Below, one piece after another: positions 1 through 7,068 of a stretch of 10,678 nt of DNA. How positions within the stretch are numbered: position 1 is the stretch's first letter; every line of letters begins with the position of its first letter. A model generated the notes under the pieces. That model saw only the letters and a list, made by a program, of their open reading frames with translations, had not been told where the DNA came from and did not search any database. This DNA comes from Endomicrobiia bacterium (GTDB lineage: Bacteria; Elusimicrobiota; Endomicrobiia; Endomicrobiales; Endomicrobiaceae): the NCBI GenBank assembly GCA_025998475.1, contig BNVZ01000036.1, positions 1 to 10,678 on the forward strand. The letters are read 5' to 3'. Position numbers and translations under genes: made by a program.

Positions 1-47
1 TGGGGCTGGGGCTGAGACTAGTACTGATGCTGGTGAGACACTCGATG
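1..47 (-). repeat. Ser/Thr/Pro linker module, second copy (cut by window edge)
   Basis: These bases encode Ser-Val-Ser-Pro-rich sequence in the same frame as the linker at 925-1005 and match bases 940-986 with six mismatches. The copies are 939 bp apart, which is 313 codons, so the frame is kept. A second repeat block may follow beyond the window. Confidence 0.75.
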
Positions 48-1629
48 AAGTAGTCTCAGTCCAAGTGCCAAACGTCGGGGCCCCTGTGATAGTTACTGTA
101 TTACCAGTGGCAAAGACTTTGTTCTTGCCTTTGCCATTGCCAAAAACAACACCACCAAAAACATTTCCTTTAATCCTTCCGCCATTAATTGTAACTTTAT
201 TATCTTTTGCGTCTCCGTCATTGTAAACACCACCGCCAAAAATATCTCCTTCAATCCTTCCGCCATTAATTGTAACTTTATTATCTTTTGCGTCTCCGTC
301 ACCGCGAACAAAATCGCCATAAACACTTTTGCCAACAGTTGTGCTGGTGATTGTAACCTCATTATTTTCTGCGTCTCCGTCACCGCGAACAGAACCGCCA
401 AAAACATTTCCTTCAATCCTTCCGCCATTAATTATGACTTTATTATTTTTTGCGTCTCCGTCACCGTTAACATGACCGCCAGAAACATTTTCGCCAATAG
501 TTGTGCTGGTGATTGTAACCTCATTATTTTCTGCGTCTCCGTTACCGATAACATAACTGCCAAGAACATCTTCGCCAACAGTTGTGCTGGTGATTGTAAC
601 CTCATTCTTTTCTGCGTTTCCGTTACGCTCAACATAACCGCCACAAACATATCCTTTTTCTCCTTCAATCCTTCCGTCATTAATTGTAACTTTATTATTA
701 TTTGCGTCTCCGTTACCGTGAACAAAACCGCCAACAACAAATTTTTTAATCCTTCCGTCATTAATTGTAACTTTATTATCATTTGCGTCTCCGTCACCGT
801 GAACAAAACCGCCAAGAACATGTCCTTTAATCCTTTCGTCATTAATTGTAACTATATTATTTTTTGCATCTCCGTCACCGCCAACATAACCGCCAAGAAC
901 ATTTCCTTTAATCCTTTCGTCATTAGAGGGGGAAGATGATGGGGCTGGGGGTGAGACTCGTGGTGATGTTGATGAGACACTCGATGCACTGTCTGTAGAT
1001 GAAGATATTGTAACTTTATTATTATTTGCATTTCCGTAACCGTAAACATAACCGCCATTAACATTTCTTCCGATTGTTACTCCTTTTTCTATAAATACTT
1101 CATTACCAGAAACTGTTCCCCTTCTTGTATATCCGCCAAAAACACTCCCTATCTCCTTTCCTCCATCAATTTCAGCTCTATTACCACTAACATTAACAAC
1201 ATTTTTTGTTGAGTCAGAATAGGCGCCATGAATGTCCTCATCACTAAAATCGCCTCCGTGTACGATAATTTTGTTGCCTTTCATTGATTTACATTCACTA
1301 TTATAACGAATATAAGCACCGCTTGCCTCTTCAACTTTTGCTCCATTTTCGACAATTAAAGTACATCCGTTTGGGGCTAGGGGAAATACGTCAGATTCAT
1401 TCGCGGTTCCATCCAGTCGATCTGAATTACCAGCAACAGCTTTTCCATGAGTAATATCAACTTCAGAAGAAGCGTTAAGTATTACTTCATGGCGCTCAAA
1501 AACATCAGCTTTATAATCGTTAGATTCTGTTAACATCCCAAAACAAATGCTAGTACAAGCAAACATTACTATTATTGCTAATACATTTTTCATGCACAGT
1601 CTGCTTCTTCTAGTTTTTGCTTTTTTCAT
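1..1629 (-). CDS. Large exported repeat protein, autotransporter/adhesin-like (partial, runs off left edge)
   Basis: An uninterrupted minus-strand frame of 543 codons runs from ATG at 1629 to base 1 without a stop. The N-terminus is basic followed by a hydrophobic stretch (NVLAIIVMFACTSICFG), a likely signal peptide; an internal ATG at 1593 (MKNVLAII...) is an equally good start. Residues up to about 180 are non-repetitive but already contain Asn/Gly-rich strand-like segments (SGNRAEIDGG, VFGGYTRRG). Then come a 27-residue Ser/Thr/Pro linker (1005-925) and about ten 27-residue units built on V-x-G-G-x-V-x-G-D-G-D-A-x-N-N-x-V-T-I. A second Ser/Thr/Pro stretch begins at the window edge. Repeats of this GG...VTI style are typical of beta-helical passenger regions of autotransporters and other surface proteins; the family is inferred from style, not from a conserved domain. 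The C-terminus, where a beta-barrel or other anchor would lie, is outside the window. Two overlapping promoter candidates lie upstream. Confidence 0.85.
   Translation of the reverse strand, partial: MKKAKTRRSRLCMKNVLAIIVMFACTSICFGMLTESNDYKADVFERHEVILNASSEVDITHGKAVAGNSDRLDGTANESDVFPLAPNGCTLIVENGAKVEEASGAYIRYNSECKSMKGNKIIVHGGDFSDEDIHGAYSDSTKNVVNVSGNRAEIDGGKEIGSVFGGYTRRGTVSGNEVFIEKGVTIGRNVNGGYVYGYGNANNNKVTISSSTDSASSVSSTSPRVSPPAPSSSPSNDERIKGNVLGGYVGGDGDAKNNIVTINDERIKGHVLGGFVHGDGDANDNKVTINDGRIKKFVVGGFVHGNGDANNNKVTINDGRIEGEKGYVCGGYVERNGNAEKNEVTITSTTVGEDVLGSYVIGNGDAENNEVTITSTTIGENVSGGHVNGDGDAKNNKVIINGGRIEGNVFGGSVRGDGDAENNEVTITSTTVGKSVYGDFVRGDGDAKDNKVTINGGRIEGDIFGGGVYNDGDAKDNKVTINGGRIKGNVFGGVVFGNGKGKNKVFATGNTVTITGAPTFGTWTETTSSSVSPASVLVSAPAP
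88..924 (-). repeat. Array of about ten 81-bp in-frame tandem repeats
   Basis: Ten units encode 27 residues each, except one with a three-residue insertion (GEKGYV) and a longer last unit. Two unit types are seen. Type A opens N-[DG]-x-R-I-[KE]-G and type B opens T-S-T-T-[VI]-G; both continue into the shared GGxVxGDGDAxNNxVTI core. Reading along the protein the order is A A A A B B A B A A. Type B copies are nearly identical at DNA level: the string starting agttgtgctgg recurs at 337, 499 and 580, spacings of 162 and 81 bp. A degenerate further unit (about 1086-1006) precedes the linker. Confidence 0.9.
925..1005 (-). repeat. Ser/Thr/Pro linker module, first copy
   Basis: This stretch encodes 27 residues rich in Ser, Thr and Pro (SSTDSASSVSSTSPRVSPPA and onward), inserted between the degenerate first repeat and the regular array. 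It is exactly 81 bp, the same length as one repeat unit. Bases 940-986 match bases 1-47 at 41 of 47 positions, so the linker is itself a dispersed repeat. Confidence 0.8.
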
Positions 1630-1703
1630 GGTTTCTTATCCTGTTTAACTTAAACTTTTAACTTGCAAAATGGTTTCTTGTCCTGTTTAACTTAAACTTT
1701 TAA
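1628..1703. repeat. 42-bp tandem duplication of the leader of the repeat-protein gene
   Basis: The 34 bases at 1628-1661 recur at 1670-1703 with a single mismatch, a period of 42 bp. On the minus strand each copy reads caggaNaagaaacc followed by AT. The gene-proximal copy continues into the ATG start at 1629, whereas the distal copy reads ATT. The duplication therefore covers the ribosome-binding region, which has only a weak Shine-Dalgarno (aggataag). Confidence 0.85.
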
Positions 1704-1725
1704 ACCTACAAATCTGTAACATGCA

Positions 1726-1765
1726 TTTATACTAAATTATATGCGTCTTTTCAACTTGTTGTAAA
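1726..1765 (-). promoter_or_regulatory. Sigma-70 type promoter of the repeat-protein gene
   Basis: Two overlapping candidates are seen on the minus strand. The first has -35 TTGAAA (1754-1749), a 17-bp spacer and -10 TATAAA (1731-1726). The second has TTTACA (1765-1760), an 18-bp spacer and TATAAT (1741-1736). Either gives a leader of roughly 90-100 nt before the ATG at 1629, and that leader includes the 42-bp duplication. Confidence 0.6.
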
Positions 1766-1809
1766 ATATTACAGCATATTACTTTTATAAAAACAAAGAC
1801 AAACGGACT

Positions 1810-1830
1810 AAAACAACTTATTGTCGTTTT
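1810..1830 (-). terminator. Possible hairpin at the end of valS
   Basis: On the minus strand AAAACGAC-aataa-GTTGTTTT forms an 8-bp stem with one G-U pair and a 5-nt loop, overlapping the valS stop codon. The T-run lies in the stem arm and only loosely T-rich sequence follows, so it is a weak terminator candidate. Confidence 0.3.
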
Positions 1831-4483
1831 ACCCTAAAAACTTTAAACTTTCGTTAATTTTTTTAATTTTCAAAGAAGCCTCATTAAGTCTTGTTTTAAT
1901 TTTTTCTACTTCAACATCAGGCGCCTTCTTTATAAAATCTTTATTTTTTAATTTTAAAGATGTTCTTTCTACTTCTTGCTTTGCAAGAGTGATTTCTTTT
2001 GTAAGTCTTGCTTTTTCTTTTTCGATATCGATAAGACCTTCTAAAGGTAAAAATATTTCAAAACCTCCAGCAACAGCTAATGCGGAATTTTTAGGTCTTA
2101 TGATATTTTTACCAAACCGTATCGAGCTTATTTTTGCAAGCTGTTTTATATAATTTTCATTTTCTTTTGTAATCTTTTCTTTATTATCGTCCAACACATT
2201 AAACAAAGATTCTATTTGCACTGCTGGAGAAATATTCATTTCGCTTCTTAAAGTTCTTATTTTTATAATTATGTCTTGGATGTTTTTCATTTTCTCAAAT
2301 GTGGATTCCCAGCTAGGACGTTCAGGAATGACAAATAGAGAGTCGGCTATTGTTTCCACATCGTTACCCAAGATTTGCCATATTTCTGACGTTATAAAAG
2401 GCATTATAGGAGACATTAGTTGTAATGTTAATTTAAGTATACTTACAAGAATTGAGAGGGCTTGTTTCTTTACATTTATGTCCGTTGACATCATGCGTAT
2501 TTTTGATAGTTCTATGTACCAATCGCAATATTTTGTCCAGAAGAAATCATAAATTTCTCTTGAAGCTGTGTCTATGTTGTAAGACTCATAGGCTGCTTTA
2601 ACTTTCGAAGCGGTGCTTGTAAATTCAGATATAATCCACTCGTCAGCAAGTTCAACAGGTTCTACTTTATCATCAGGTTTATCGATACCTTCTAAGTTTA
2701 TTATTATAAATCTTGAGGCATTCCATATTTTATTTGCAAAATTTCTTGCAGCTAAAAATGACTCTTCAGAAATCTGCATATCTCGTCCCGGAGTTGCAGA
2801 CTGCGCTAATGCAAATCTTAATGCATCTGCGCCATATTTTTCAATAATATCGCGTGGATCAACAACATTTCCGAGAGATTTTGACATCTTTTTACCATAT
2901 TTATCTCTTACTATTCCATGAATAAATACATTGTTATAAGGAACATCTTTCATAAATTCTAAACCAAACTGCAGCATTCTTGCAACCCATAGATATATAA
3001 TTTCATGTCCAGTTGCTAAAACTGACGTAGGATAAAAATATGTTAAATCTTCATTATTTTCATCTTCGCCCCAATTAAAAACACTAATAGGCCACAAAGC
3101 TGAAGAAAACCAAGTATCTAAAACATCTTCATCTTGAACAAAATTTTTACCTTTACAGTAAAGACATTCCGCAGGTTTATCAAGCAGAGCAATAGGCCTG
3201 CAATTTGTTGTTCTGTCACCTTTTTCATCAACGCAATAATATACAGGTATTCTATGCCCCCACCATATTTGACGACTTATACACCAATCTCTTAAATTTT
3301 CAAGCCACAAAACGTAAGGTTTTTTCCACGATTGCGGATGAAAAACAGTTTTCCCGTCATTTGCCGCATCAATCGCTCTTTTGGACATTTCCCCAATACT
3401 TAAAAACCATTGGTTAGACATTAAAGGCTCTATTTTTGTAGAACATCTGTAGCATCTTCCCACTGAATGAGCATAATCTTCTGTCTTTGCCAAAAATCCC
3501 GATTCTTCTAAATCTTTAACTACTTTTTTTCTTGCTTCCTCTACGCTTAATCCCTTATATTTCTCAGGGACATTAATCATTTTACCGTTAATGTCTATTA
3601 CCTCTATTGTTTCAAGATTGCTTCTCTTGGCTATCTCGTTATCAGTAGCGTCATGCGCCGGGGTAATTTTAACGGCACCTGTTCCAAAGGATTTATCAAC
3701 AACATGGTCTGAAACTATTTTTATTTCCCTATTTACTAACGGTAATTTTAAAATTTGACCTGTCAAATGAGCATATCTTTCATCGTCAGGATTGATGGCA
3801 ACTGCAGTATCGCCAAGCATTGTTTCGGGTCTCGTCGTTGCAACGATAACATATCCATCGGAGTCTTTTAAAGGATACTTTATATACCATAAATTACTTT
3901 TTTCGTCTTCATACTCAACCTCTACATCGGACAAAGCGGTTCCGCATTTAGGGCACCAGTTTACTAGTCTTTTGCCTCTGTATACGAGCCCTTTATTAAA
4001 CAATTGTATAAATGCTTTCTTCACAGCTTTAGAACGACTTTCGTCCATCGTAAAAGCCACCCTGTCCCAATCCAAACCACAACCTATCATTTTAAGCTGG
4101 TCTAGTATTGTATCGCCTGTTTCATTTCTCCACTGCCATATTTTCTCCAAAAACTTTTCACGTCCTAAGTCATATTTAGTTTTTCCTTCCTTTTTGAGAA
4201 GTTTTTCAACTATAATTTGCGTGGCAATGCCTCCGTGATCTATGCCCGGCACCCACAAAGTATTATATCCTTGCATTTTTCTAAATCTTATTATAACATC
4301 CTGCAAGGTAGTATTTAACGCATGTCCCATATGCAAAAACCCTGTTACATTGGCAGGCGGAATGACAATCGTAAAAGGCTTTTTACTTTTATCTACTTTT
4401 GCAGAAAATGTCTTATTTTTTATCCAGTACTTGTACCATTTTTCTTCAATTGCTTTAGAGTTATAAACTTTTTCCATATCCAT
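1829..4483 (-). CDS. valS: Valyl-tRNA synthetase
   Basis: Class I aminoacyl-tRNA synthetase that charges tRNA-Val with valine in the cytoplasm and hydrolyses mischarged threonyl-tRNA. The protein is 884 residues, the usual bacterial ValRS length. The HIGH motif appears as HMGH at residues 51-54 within PPANVTGFLHMGHALN, where PPANVTG replaces the commoner PPPNVTG. The editing (CP1) domain shows TTRPETMLGDTAVAINP near 217 and GTGAVKITPAHD near 267. Cys pairs CPKC (about 177), CYRC (about 344) and CLYC (about 441) are candidate zinc ligands. Other landmarks are WWGHRIPVYYC near 407 and KMSKS at 532-536. The C-terminal 60 or so residues are a Lys/Glu-rich coiled coil, the tRNA-binding arm typical of ValRS. 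ATG at 4483 is preceded by AGAGG at 7 nt; an ATG two codons later is also possible. All key motifs are intact, so it is probably functional. Confidence 0.98.
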   Translation of the reverse strand: MDMEKVYNSKAIEEKWYKYWIKNKTFSAKVDKSKKPFTIVIPPANVTGFLHMGHALNTTLQDVIIRFRKMQGYNTLWVPGIDHGGIATQIIVEKLLKKEGKTKYDLGREKFLEKIWQWRNETGDTILDQLKMIGCGLDWDRVAFTMDESRSKAVKKAFIQLFNKGLVYRGKRLVNWCPKCGTALSDVEVEYEDEKSNLWYIKYPLKDSDGYVIVATTRPETMLGDTAVAINPDDERYAHLTGQILKLPLVNREIKIVSDHVVDKSFGTGAVKITPAHDATDNEIAKRSNLETIEVIDINGKMINVPEKYKGLSVEEARKKVVKDLEESGFLAKTEDYAHSVGRCYRCSTKIEPLMSNQWFLSIGEMSKRAIDAANDGKTVFHPQSWKKPYVLWLENLRDWCISRQIWWGHRIPVYYCVDEKGDRTTNCRPIALLDKPAECLYCKGKNFVQDEDVLDTWFSSALWPISVFNWGEDENNEDLTYFYPTSVLATGHEIIYLWVARMLQFGLEFMKDVPYNNVFIHGIVRDKYGKKMSKSLGNVVDPRDIIEKYGADALRFALAQSATPGRDMQISEESFLAARNFANKIWNASRFIIINLEGIDKPDDKVEPVELADEWIISEFTSTASKVKAAYESYNIDTASREIYDFFWTKYCDWYIELSKIRMMSTDINVKKQALSILVSILKLTLQLMSPIMPFITSEIWQILGNDVETIADSLFVIPERPSWESTFEKMKNIQDIIIKIRTLRSEMNISPAVQIESLFNVLDDNKEKITKENENYIKQLAKISSIRFGKNIIRPKNSALAVAGGFEIFLPLEGLIDIEKEKARLTKEITLAKQEVERTSLKLKNKDFIKKAPDVEVEKIKTRLNEASLKIKKINESLKFLG

Positions 4484-4527
4484 TCTTAAACCTCTTAAAA
4501 AATCACTAATATAATCCTTTTGGTATT

Positions 4528-4551
4528 ATATCAAAAAATCGCTTTTGATAT
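4528..4551. promoter_or_regulatory. Inverted repeat upstream of valS (possible operator)
   Basis: ATATCAAAA-aatcgc-TTTTGATAT is a perfect 9-bp inverted repeat with a 6-bp centre. It lies 45-68 bp upstream of the valS ATG. On the minus strand it overlaps a TATAAT (4530-4525), although no good -35 sits at the right distance. The symmetry and position suit a repressor site, or a short RNA hairpin if transcription starts upstream. No T-box features were recognised. Confidence 0.35.
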
Positions 4552-4646
4552 TATTTTTGTATAACCCTCCAAGTTCAAGCAGCTAAGTAATGCCTACAAA
4601 CAAATATAAAATAAGAAGTTAATCAGGGTGTTGCGACACTAGCAAG

Positions 4647-4675
4647 TTGAAGTCGGGGTCGTGGTTTGCTATAAT
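4647..4675 (+). promoter_or_regulatory. Promoter of the pgsA-pgpA-MBL cluster
   Basis: TTGAAG at 4647-4652, a 17-bp spacer and TATAAT at 4670-4675, with TG one base upstream of the -10 (extended -10). It lies about 50 bp upstream of the pgsA start and is the best promoter match in the window. Confidence 0.75.
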
Positions 4676-4723
4676 CACTCTTCAAAAAACATGAGATTTA
4701 ATGTAAGTAAGCGGAGAGAATAA

Positions 4724-5344
4724 ATGAATTCAGCAAATAAGCTTACTGTCACGAGAATATGCCTTGTTCCGTTTTATATTTTGTTTATGGAATTAGGCGG
4801 ATTCTACAACAGTATACTGGCGCTTATTGTTTTTTGTATCGCGTCAATTACAGATTTTTTTGATGGGCAGATAGCAAGAAAAAATAGAACGATAACACCT
4901 TTAGGTATATTTTTAGATCCTCTTGCAGATAAACTTTTAATGGCTGCCGCTTTTATATGTTTTGTTGGTATTCATACACTTGGGATTAGCGCATGGATGG
5001 TTATAGTAATAATTGCGAGAGATTTTTTAATTAACGGGCTTCGTTCTATTTTAGCCTGTAGAAATGTAATAGTTCCTTCTGATAAATTCGCCAAATTTAA
5101 AACAATATCTCAAATTATTGTCATTATAATTGTAATGATAATTTTAATATTAAACGAAGGCCTATTTAAATTTACTGGTATGACTACAGAATCACTTAAG
5201 CTTTATGATCACGAACATTACGCCGTATTAGCTGTTATAATAAAAAAAACTCCTCTTTGGGCAATTCTTGTTACCGTTATACTTACTGTCTCTTCAGGCT
5301 TAAATTACGTATGGAAATACAGAAGATTATTAGGCGAAAAATAA
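4724..5344 (+). CDS. pgsA: CDP-diacylglycerol--glycerol-3-phosphate 3-phosphatidyltransferase
   Basis: Membrane enzyme that transfers a phosphatidyl group from CDP-diacylglycerol to glycerol-3-phosphate, giving phosphatidylglycerophosphate, the committed step to phosphatidylglycerol. The CDP-alcohol phosphotransferase signature is complete: D44, D47-G48, A51-R52, G61, D65 and D69 (DFFDGQIAR ... GIFLDPLAD). Length is 206 residues with several hydrophobic segments (about 8-22, 29-43, 71-90, 94-110, 127-146, 175-193), usual for PgsA. The N-terminus NKLTVTRICLVPF is typical of the family. ATG at 4724 has GGAG 7 nt upstream (gcggagagaataa). The stop abuts the TTG start of pgpA, so the two genes are surely co-transcribed. 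Confidence 0.95.
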   Translation: MNSANKLTVTRICLVPFYILFMELGGFYNSILALIVFCIASITDFFDGQIARKNRTITPLGIFLDPLADKLLMAAAFICFVGIHTLGISAWMVIVIIARDFLINGLRSILACRNVIVPSDKFAKFKTISQIIVIIIVMIILILNEGLFKFTGMTTESLKLYDHEHYAVLAVIIKKTPLWAILVTVILTVSSGLNYVWKYRRLLGEK

Positions 5345-5794
5345 TTGAAAAAAATAATATTGTTTTTTTCTTCTGCTTTTGGCGTGGGTTACATAAAATA
5401 TGCTCCAGGGACATTTGGAAGTTTAGTTGGTGTTTTGCTTTGGGCATTGTTTGTCCCAGATGCTTATGTATTTCAGTGTTTTTTGCTTGTCGCAATATTT
5501 GTGATTTCTGTTTTGTTTTCTTCTATGGCTGAACAGATTTACAATAAAAAAGATGATCAGAGAATAGTTATAGATGAAGTTGCTGGATTGTGGTTTTCAG
5601 TGGCATTCTTACCTAAAACGTTCTTATTTTTATTTTTAGGATTGACATTATTTAGAATTTTCGATATAAGGAAGCCGTTGTGCATTGATAAATCGCAGAA
5701 TTTAAAAGGTGGACTTGGCGTTACAATGGACGATGTCTTGTCGGGTGTTTTTGTAAATGTGGTATTGCATGCTGTGAAATTTATGTTCTATTGA
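5345..5794 (+). CDS. pgpA: Phosphatidylglycerophosphatase A
   Basis: Dephosphorylates phosphatidylglycerophosphate to phosphatidylglycerol, the step after PgsA. The 149-residue protein shows the PgpA landmarks in order: GVGYIKYAPGTFGSL at 13-26, DDQRIVIDEVAGLW at 70-83, FRIFDIRKP at 103-111 and GGLGVTMDDVLSG at 122-134. The acidic residues D70, D71, D76, E78, D129 and D130 are likely metal and catalytic positions. Hydrophobic segments at about 28-60, 81-101 and 131-148 suit a small integral membrane protein. It begins with a TTG directly after the pgsA TAA, with only a weak upstream AGGCG, so translation may be coupled to pgsA. Another TTG lies five codons in. Confidence 0.93.
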   Translation: MKKIILFFSSAFGVGYIKYAPGTFGSLVGVLLWALFVPDAYVFQCFLLVAIFVISVLFSSMAEQIYNKKDDQRIVIDEVAGLWFSVAFLPKTFLFLFLGLTLFRIFDIRKPLCIDKSQNLKGGLGVTMDDVLSGVFVNVVLHAVKFMFY

Positions 5795-5849
5795 TCTGAT
5801 TATTGCGCTGTGTATCTGTTGATCAAATGAAAATAGCAGAGGTATTACG

Positions 5850-6479
5850 GTGATAGAGGTCAAGACAATAATATCGGGTTCTCTAGATGAAAATTGTTAT
5901 GTAGTTTACGATTTAAAAAGTTTAAACGCTGCAATTATAGATCCTGGCGAAGATGGCGATAAGGTAATTGTAGGGATAAAGAAAGGCGGATTTAAACCAG
6001 AGATTCTTATAAATACCCACGGTCATTACGACCATATGCTTTCCGATGACGCAATACGCGCTGAATTTCAAATCCCTTTAGCAATACATAGAGATGATGT
6101 CCATATGCTTTCTGATGTCTATAAAAACGGTTCCGCCATGTTTGGTACAAGCGGGATTGCAAAAAGCCCCGATATGTTGTTTGAAGACAATCAAAAAGTT
6201 AAATTGTCTTTTACATCTTTCAAAGTTATACATACACCCGGACATACAAAAGGTGGCATCTGTTTGTTATTTGAGGGTTTTTTGATTACCGGAGATACTC
6301 TTTTTGCCGGCACAATAGGTAGAACAGACTTTGACGGTGGAGATTACAAAGAGATGGCATCATCTTTGTCCAAGATAAAAAACTTAGATCCGTCTCTTAT
6401 TATTTATCCAGGGCATGGCAGTAGTACCACATTGGCAAATGAATTGCGCTATAATCAGTATTTAATAGACAACTTATGA
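5850..6479 (+). CDS. MBL-fold metallo-hydrolase, glyoxalase II-like (YcbL type)
   Basis: Metallo-beta-lactamase fold hydrolase of 209 residues. The di-metal ligands are all visible: THGHYDH at 56-62 (H57, H59, D61, H62), HTPGHT with H132, GDTLF with D149 and YPGHG with H189. The segment TLFAGTIGRTDFDGGD is characteristic of the short hydroxyacylglutathione hydrolase-like group often called YcbL. The C-terminal substrate-binding extension of true GloB is absent, so the substrate cannot be read from sequence; a small thioester is plausible. The start is GTG at 5850, preceded by AGAGG with a 7-nt spacer. It lies 55 bp after pgpA on the same strand and probably shares its transcript, but nothing ties it to phospholipid synthesis. 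Confidence 0.9.
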   Translation: MIEVKTIISGSLDENCYVVYDLKSLNAAIIDPGEDGDKVIVGIKKGGFKPEILINTHGHYDHMLSDDAIRAEFQIPLAIHRDDVHMLSDVYKNGSAMFGTSGIAKSPDMLFEDNQKVKLSFTSFKVIHTPGHTKGGICLLFEGFLITGDTLFAGTIGRTDFDGGDYKEMASSLSKIKNLDPSLIIYPGHGSSTTLANELRYNQYLIDNL

Positions 6480-6825
6480 CAAATGTATAAAAGTTAGTGG
6501 TTCTAGGACACTCATATTTCCAAACTATGCATGAGTAATGAGTACACGAAAACAGCAAAGCGTCATTAAAGAACAACAAAACGAGATTTCTCACAAAGGA
6601 GAATGGGTAACAATCACGTACTTGCCGTAAGACTTACACTCTTTATTTGTCACACGTGCAGCAAGCTTTCAAGAAGAGAAAAAGTAGTTATTTTTAAGAG
6701 CGCTTTTGGGATGTGGTTACATATGCAGTCTGTGGTTAAATAGTTGCTTAATAAAAAATTTATAGCTATAATAAACCTCACTAGATAGCAAAGGGATATA
6801 TGGCAAAAAAATAAGGAAGAAGTCT
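6480..6825. other. 346-bp stretch with no supportable gene
   Basis: No tRNA, rRNA or convincing coding frame is visible. A 57-codon open frame (6570-6743) contains ATG at 6603, but its AGGAG sits almost directly against the ATG and the peptide resembles nothing known to me. A second open frame on the same strand (around 6570-6631) is equally anonymous. The right end holds the promoter at 6744-6772. The region may be a degraded gene. Confidence 0.5.
6744..6772 (+). promoter_or_regulatory. Promoter of the small lipoprotein gene
   Basis: TTGCTT at 6744-6749, a 17-bp spacer and a perfect TATAAT at 6767-6772, 53 bp upstream of the lipoprotein ATG. The A/T-rich spacer is usual for this genome. Confidence 0.65.
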
Positions 6826-7068
6826 ATGAAAACAAAAACACTAAAAGCAACATTAAGCATATTTGTTGCATTTAGTCTTGCTTTAAGCTCATGTGATAAA
6901 AAGAACGCGAGCCTTGTAAACAGAAGGACTGCTACACCAGAGCGAATGAAAGAAATAAATGAAAAAAAAGAAGCTGAAAAGGATCAAGCAGCAGCACAAG
7001 CTCGAGTAGTAGCAACAAAAACTCAAGAAGACGCAAGTGACATAAGCTCGAGAAAACACACATGGTGA
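6826..7068 (+). CDS. Small putative lipoprotein, possibly the 5' part of a broken longer gene
   Basis: The 80-residue product begins MKTKTLKATLSIFVAFSLAL and then SSC, a classical lipoprotein signal peptide with lipobox LSSC and acylated Cys at residue 23. Asp at the +2 position would in Escherichia coli favour inner-membrane retention; whether this holds here is unknown. The mature part is short, charged and probably helical (residues 38-62, Glu/Lys/Ala-rich) with no recognisable domain. A good RBS (aaggaag) precedes ATG 6826, and a sigma-70 promoter lies at 6744-6772. The C-terminus (SSRKHTW) looks like an out-of-frame tail: plausible coding sequence continues downstream in the other two frames, so this may be the readable front of a frameshifted gene. 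It is not assigned to a family. Confidence 0.6.
   Translation: MKTKTLKATLSIFVAFSLALSSCDKKNASLVNRRTATPERMKEINEKKEAEKDQAAAQARVVATKTQEDASDISSRKHTW

Noticed and set aside
88..924. CRISPR-like array
   Set aside because: Units are contiguous 81-bp coding repeats with no unique spacers, and they translate as one protein repeat.
472..939. 155-codon plus-strand ORF with repeated NIFANSCAGDCN-like units
   Set aside because: It is the antisense shadow of the 81-bp repeats; the minus-strand frame has the signal peptide, promoter and sensible repeat protein.
93..1064. Three minus-strand ORFs (93-428, 432-842, 852-1064) with repeated LAVLFTVTETQ-like units
   Set aside because: They lie in a different frame from the continuous 543-codon gene. 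Repeats of a length divisible by three without stops stay open in several frames.
4484..4723. T-box riboswitch upstream of valS
   Set aside because: The leader is short and no specifier loop, T-box sequence or terminator/antiterminator pair was recognised.
5792..5826. TTGATC...GATCAA inverted repeat after pgpA as a terminator
   Set aside because: Six-bp arms with a loop over 20 nt and no T-run; likely chance, and the MBL gene follows on the same strand.
6603..6743. 46-codon ORF starting at an ATG beside AAAGGAG
   Set aside because: The Shine-Dalgarno is almost touching the ATG, the peptide is not recognisable and the open frame extends only by chance from a nearby stop.
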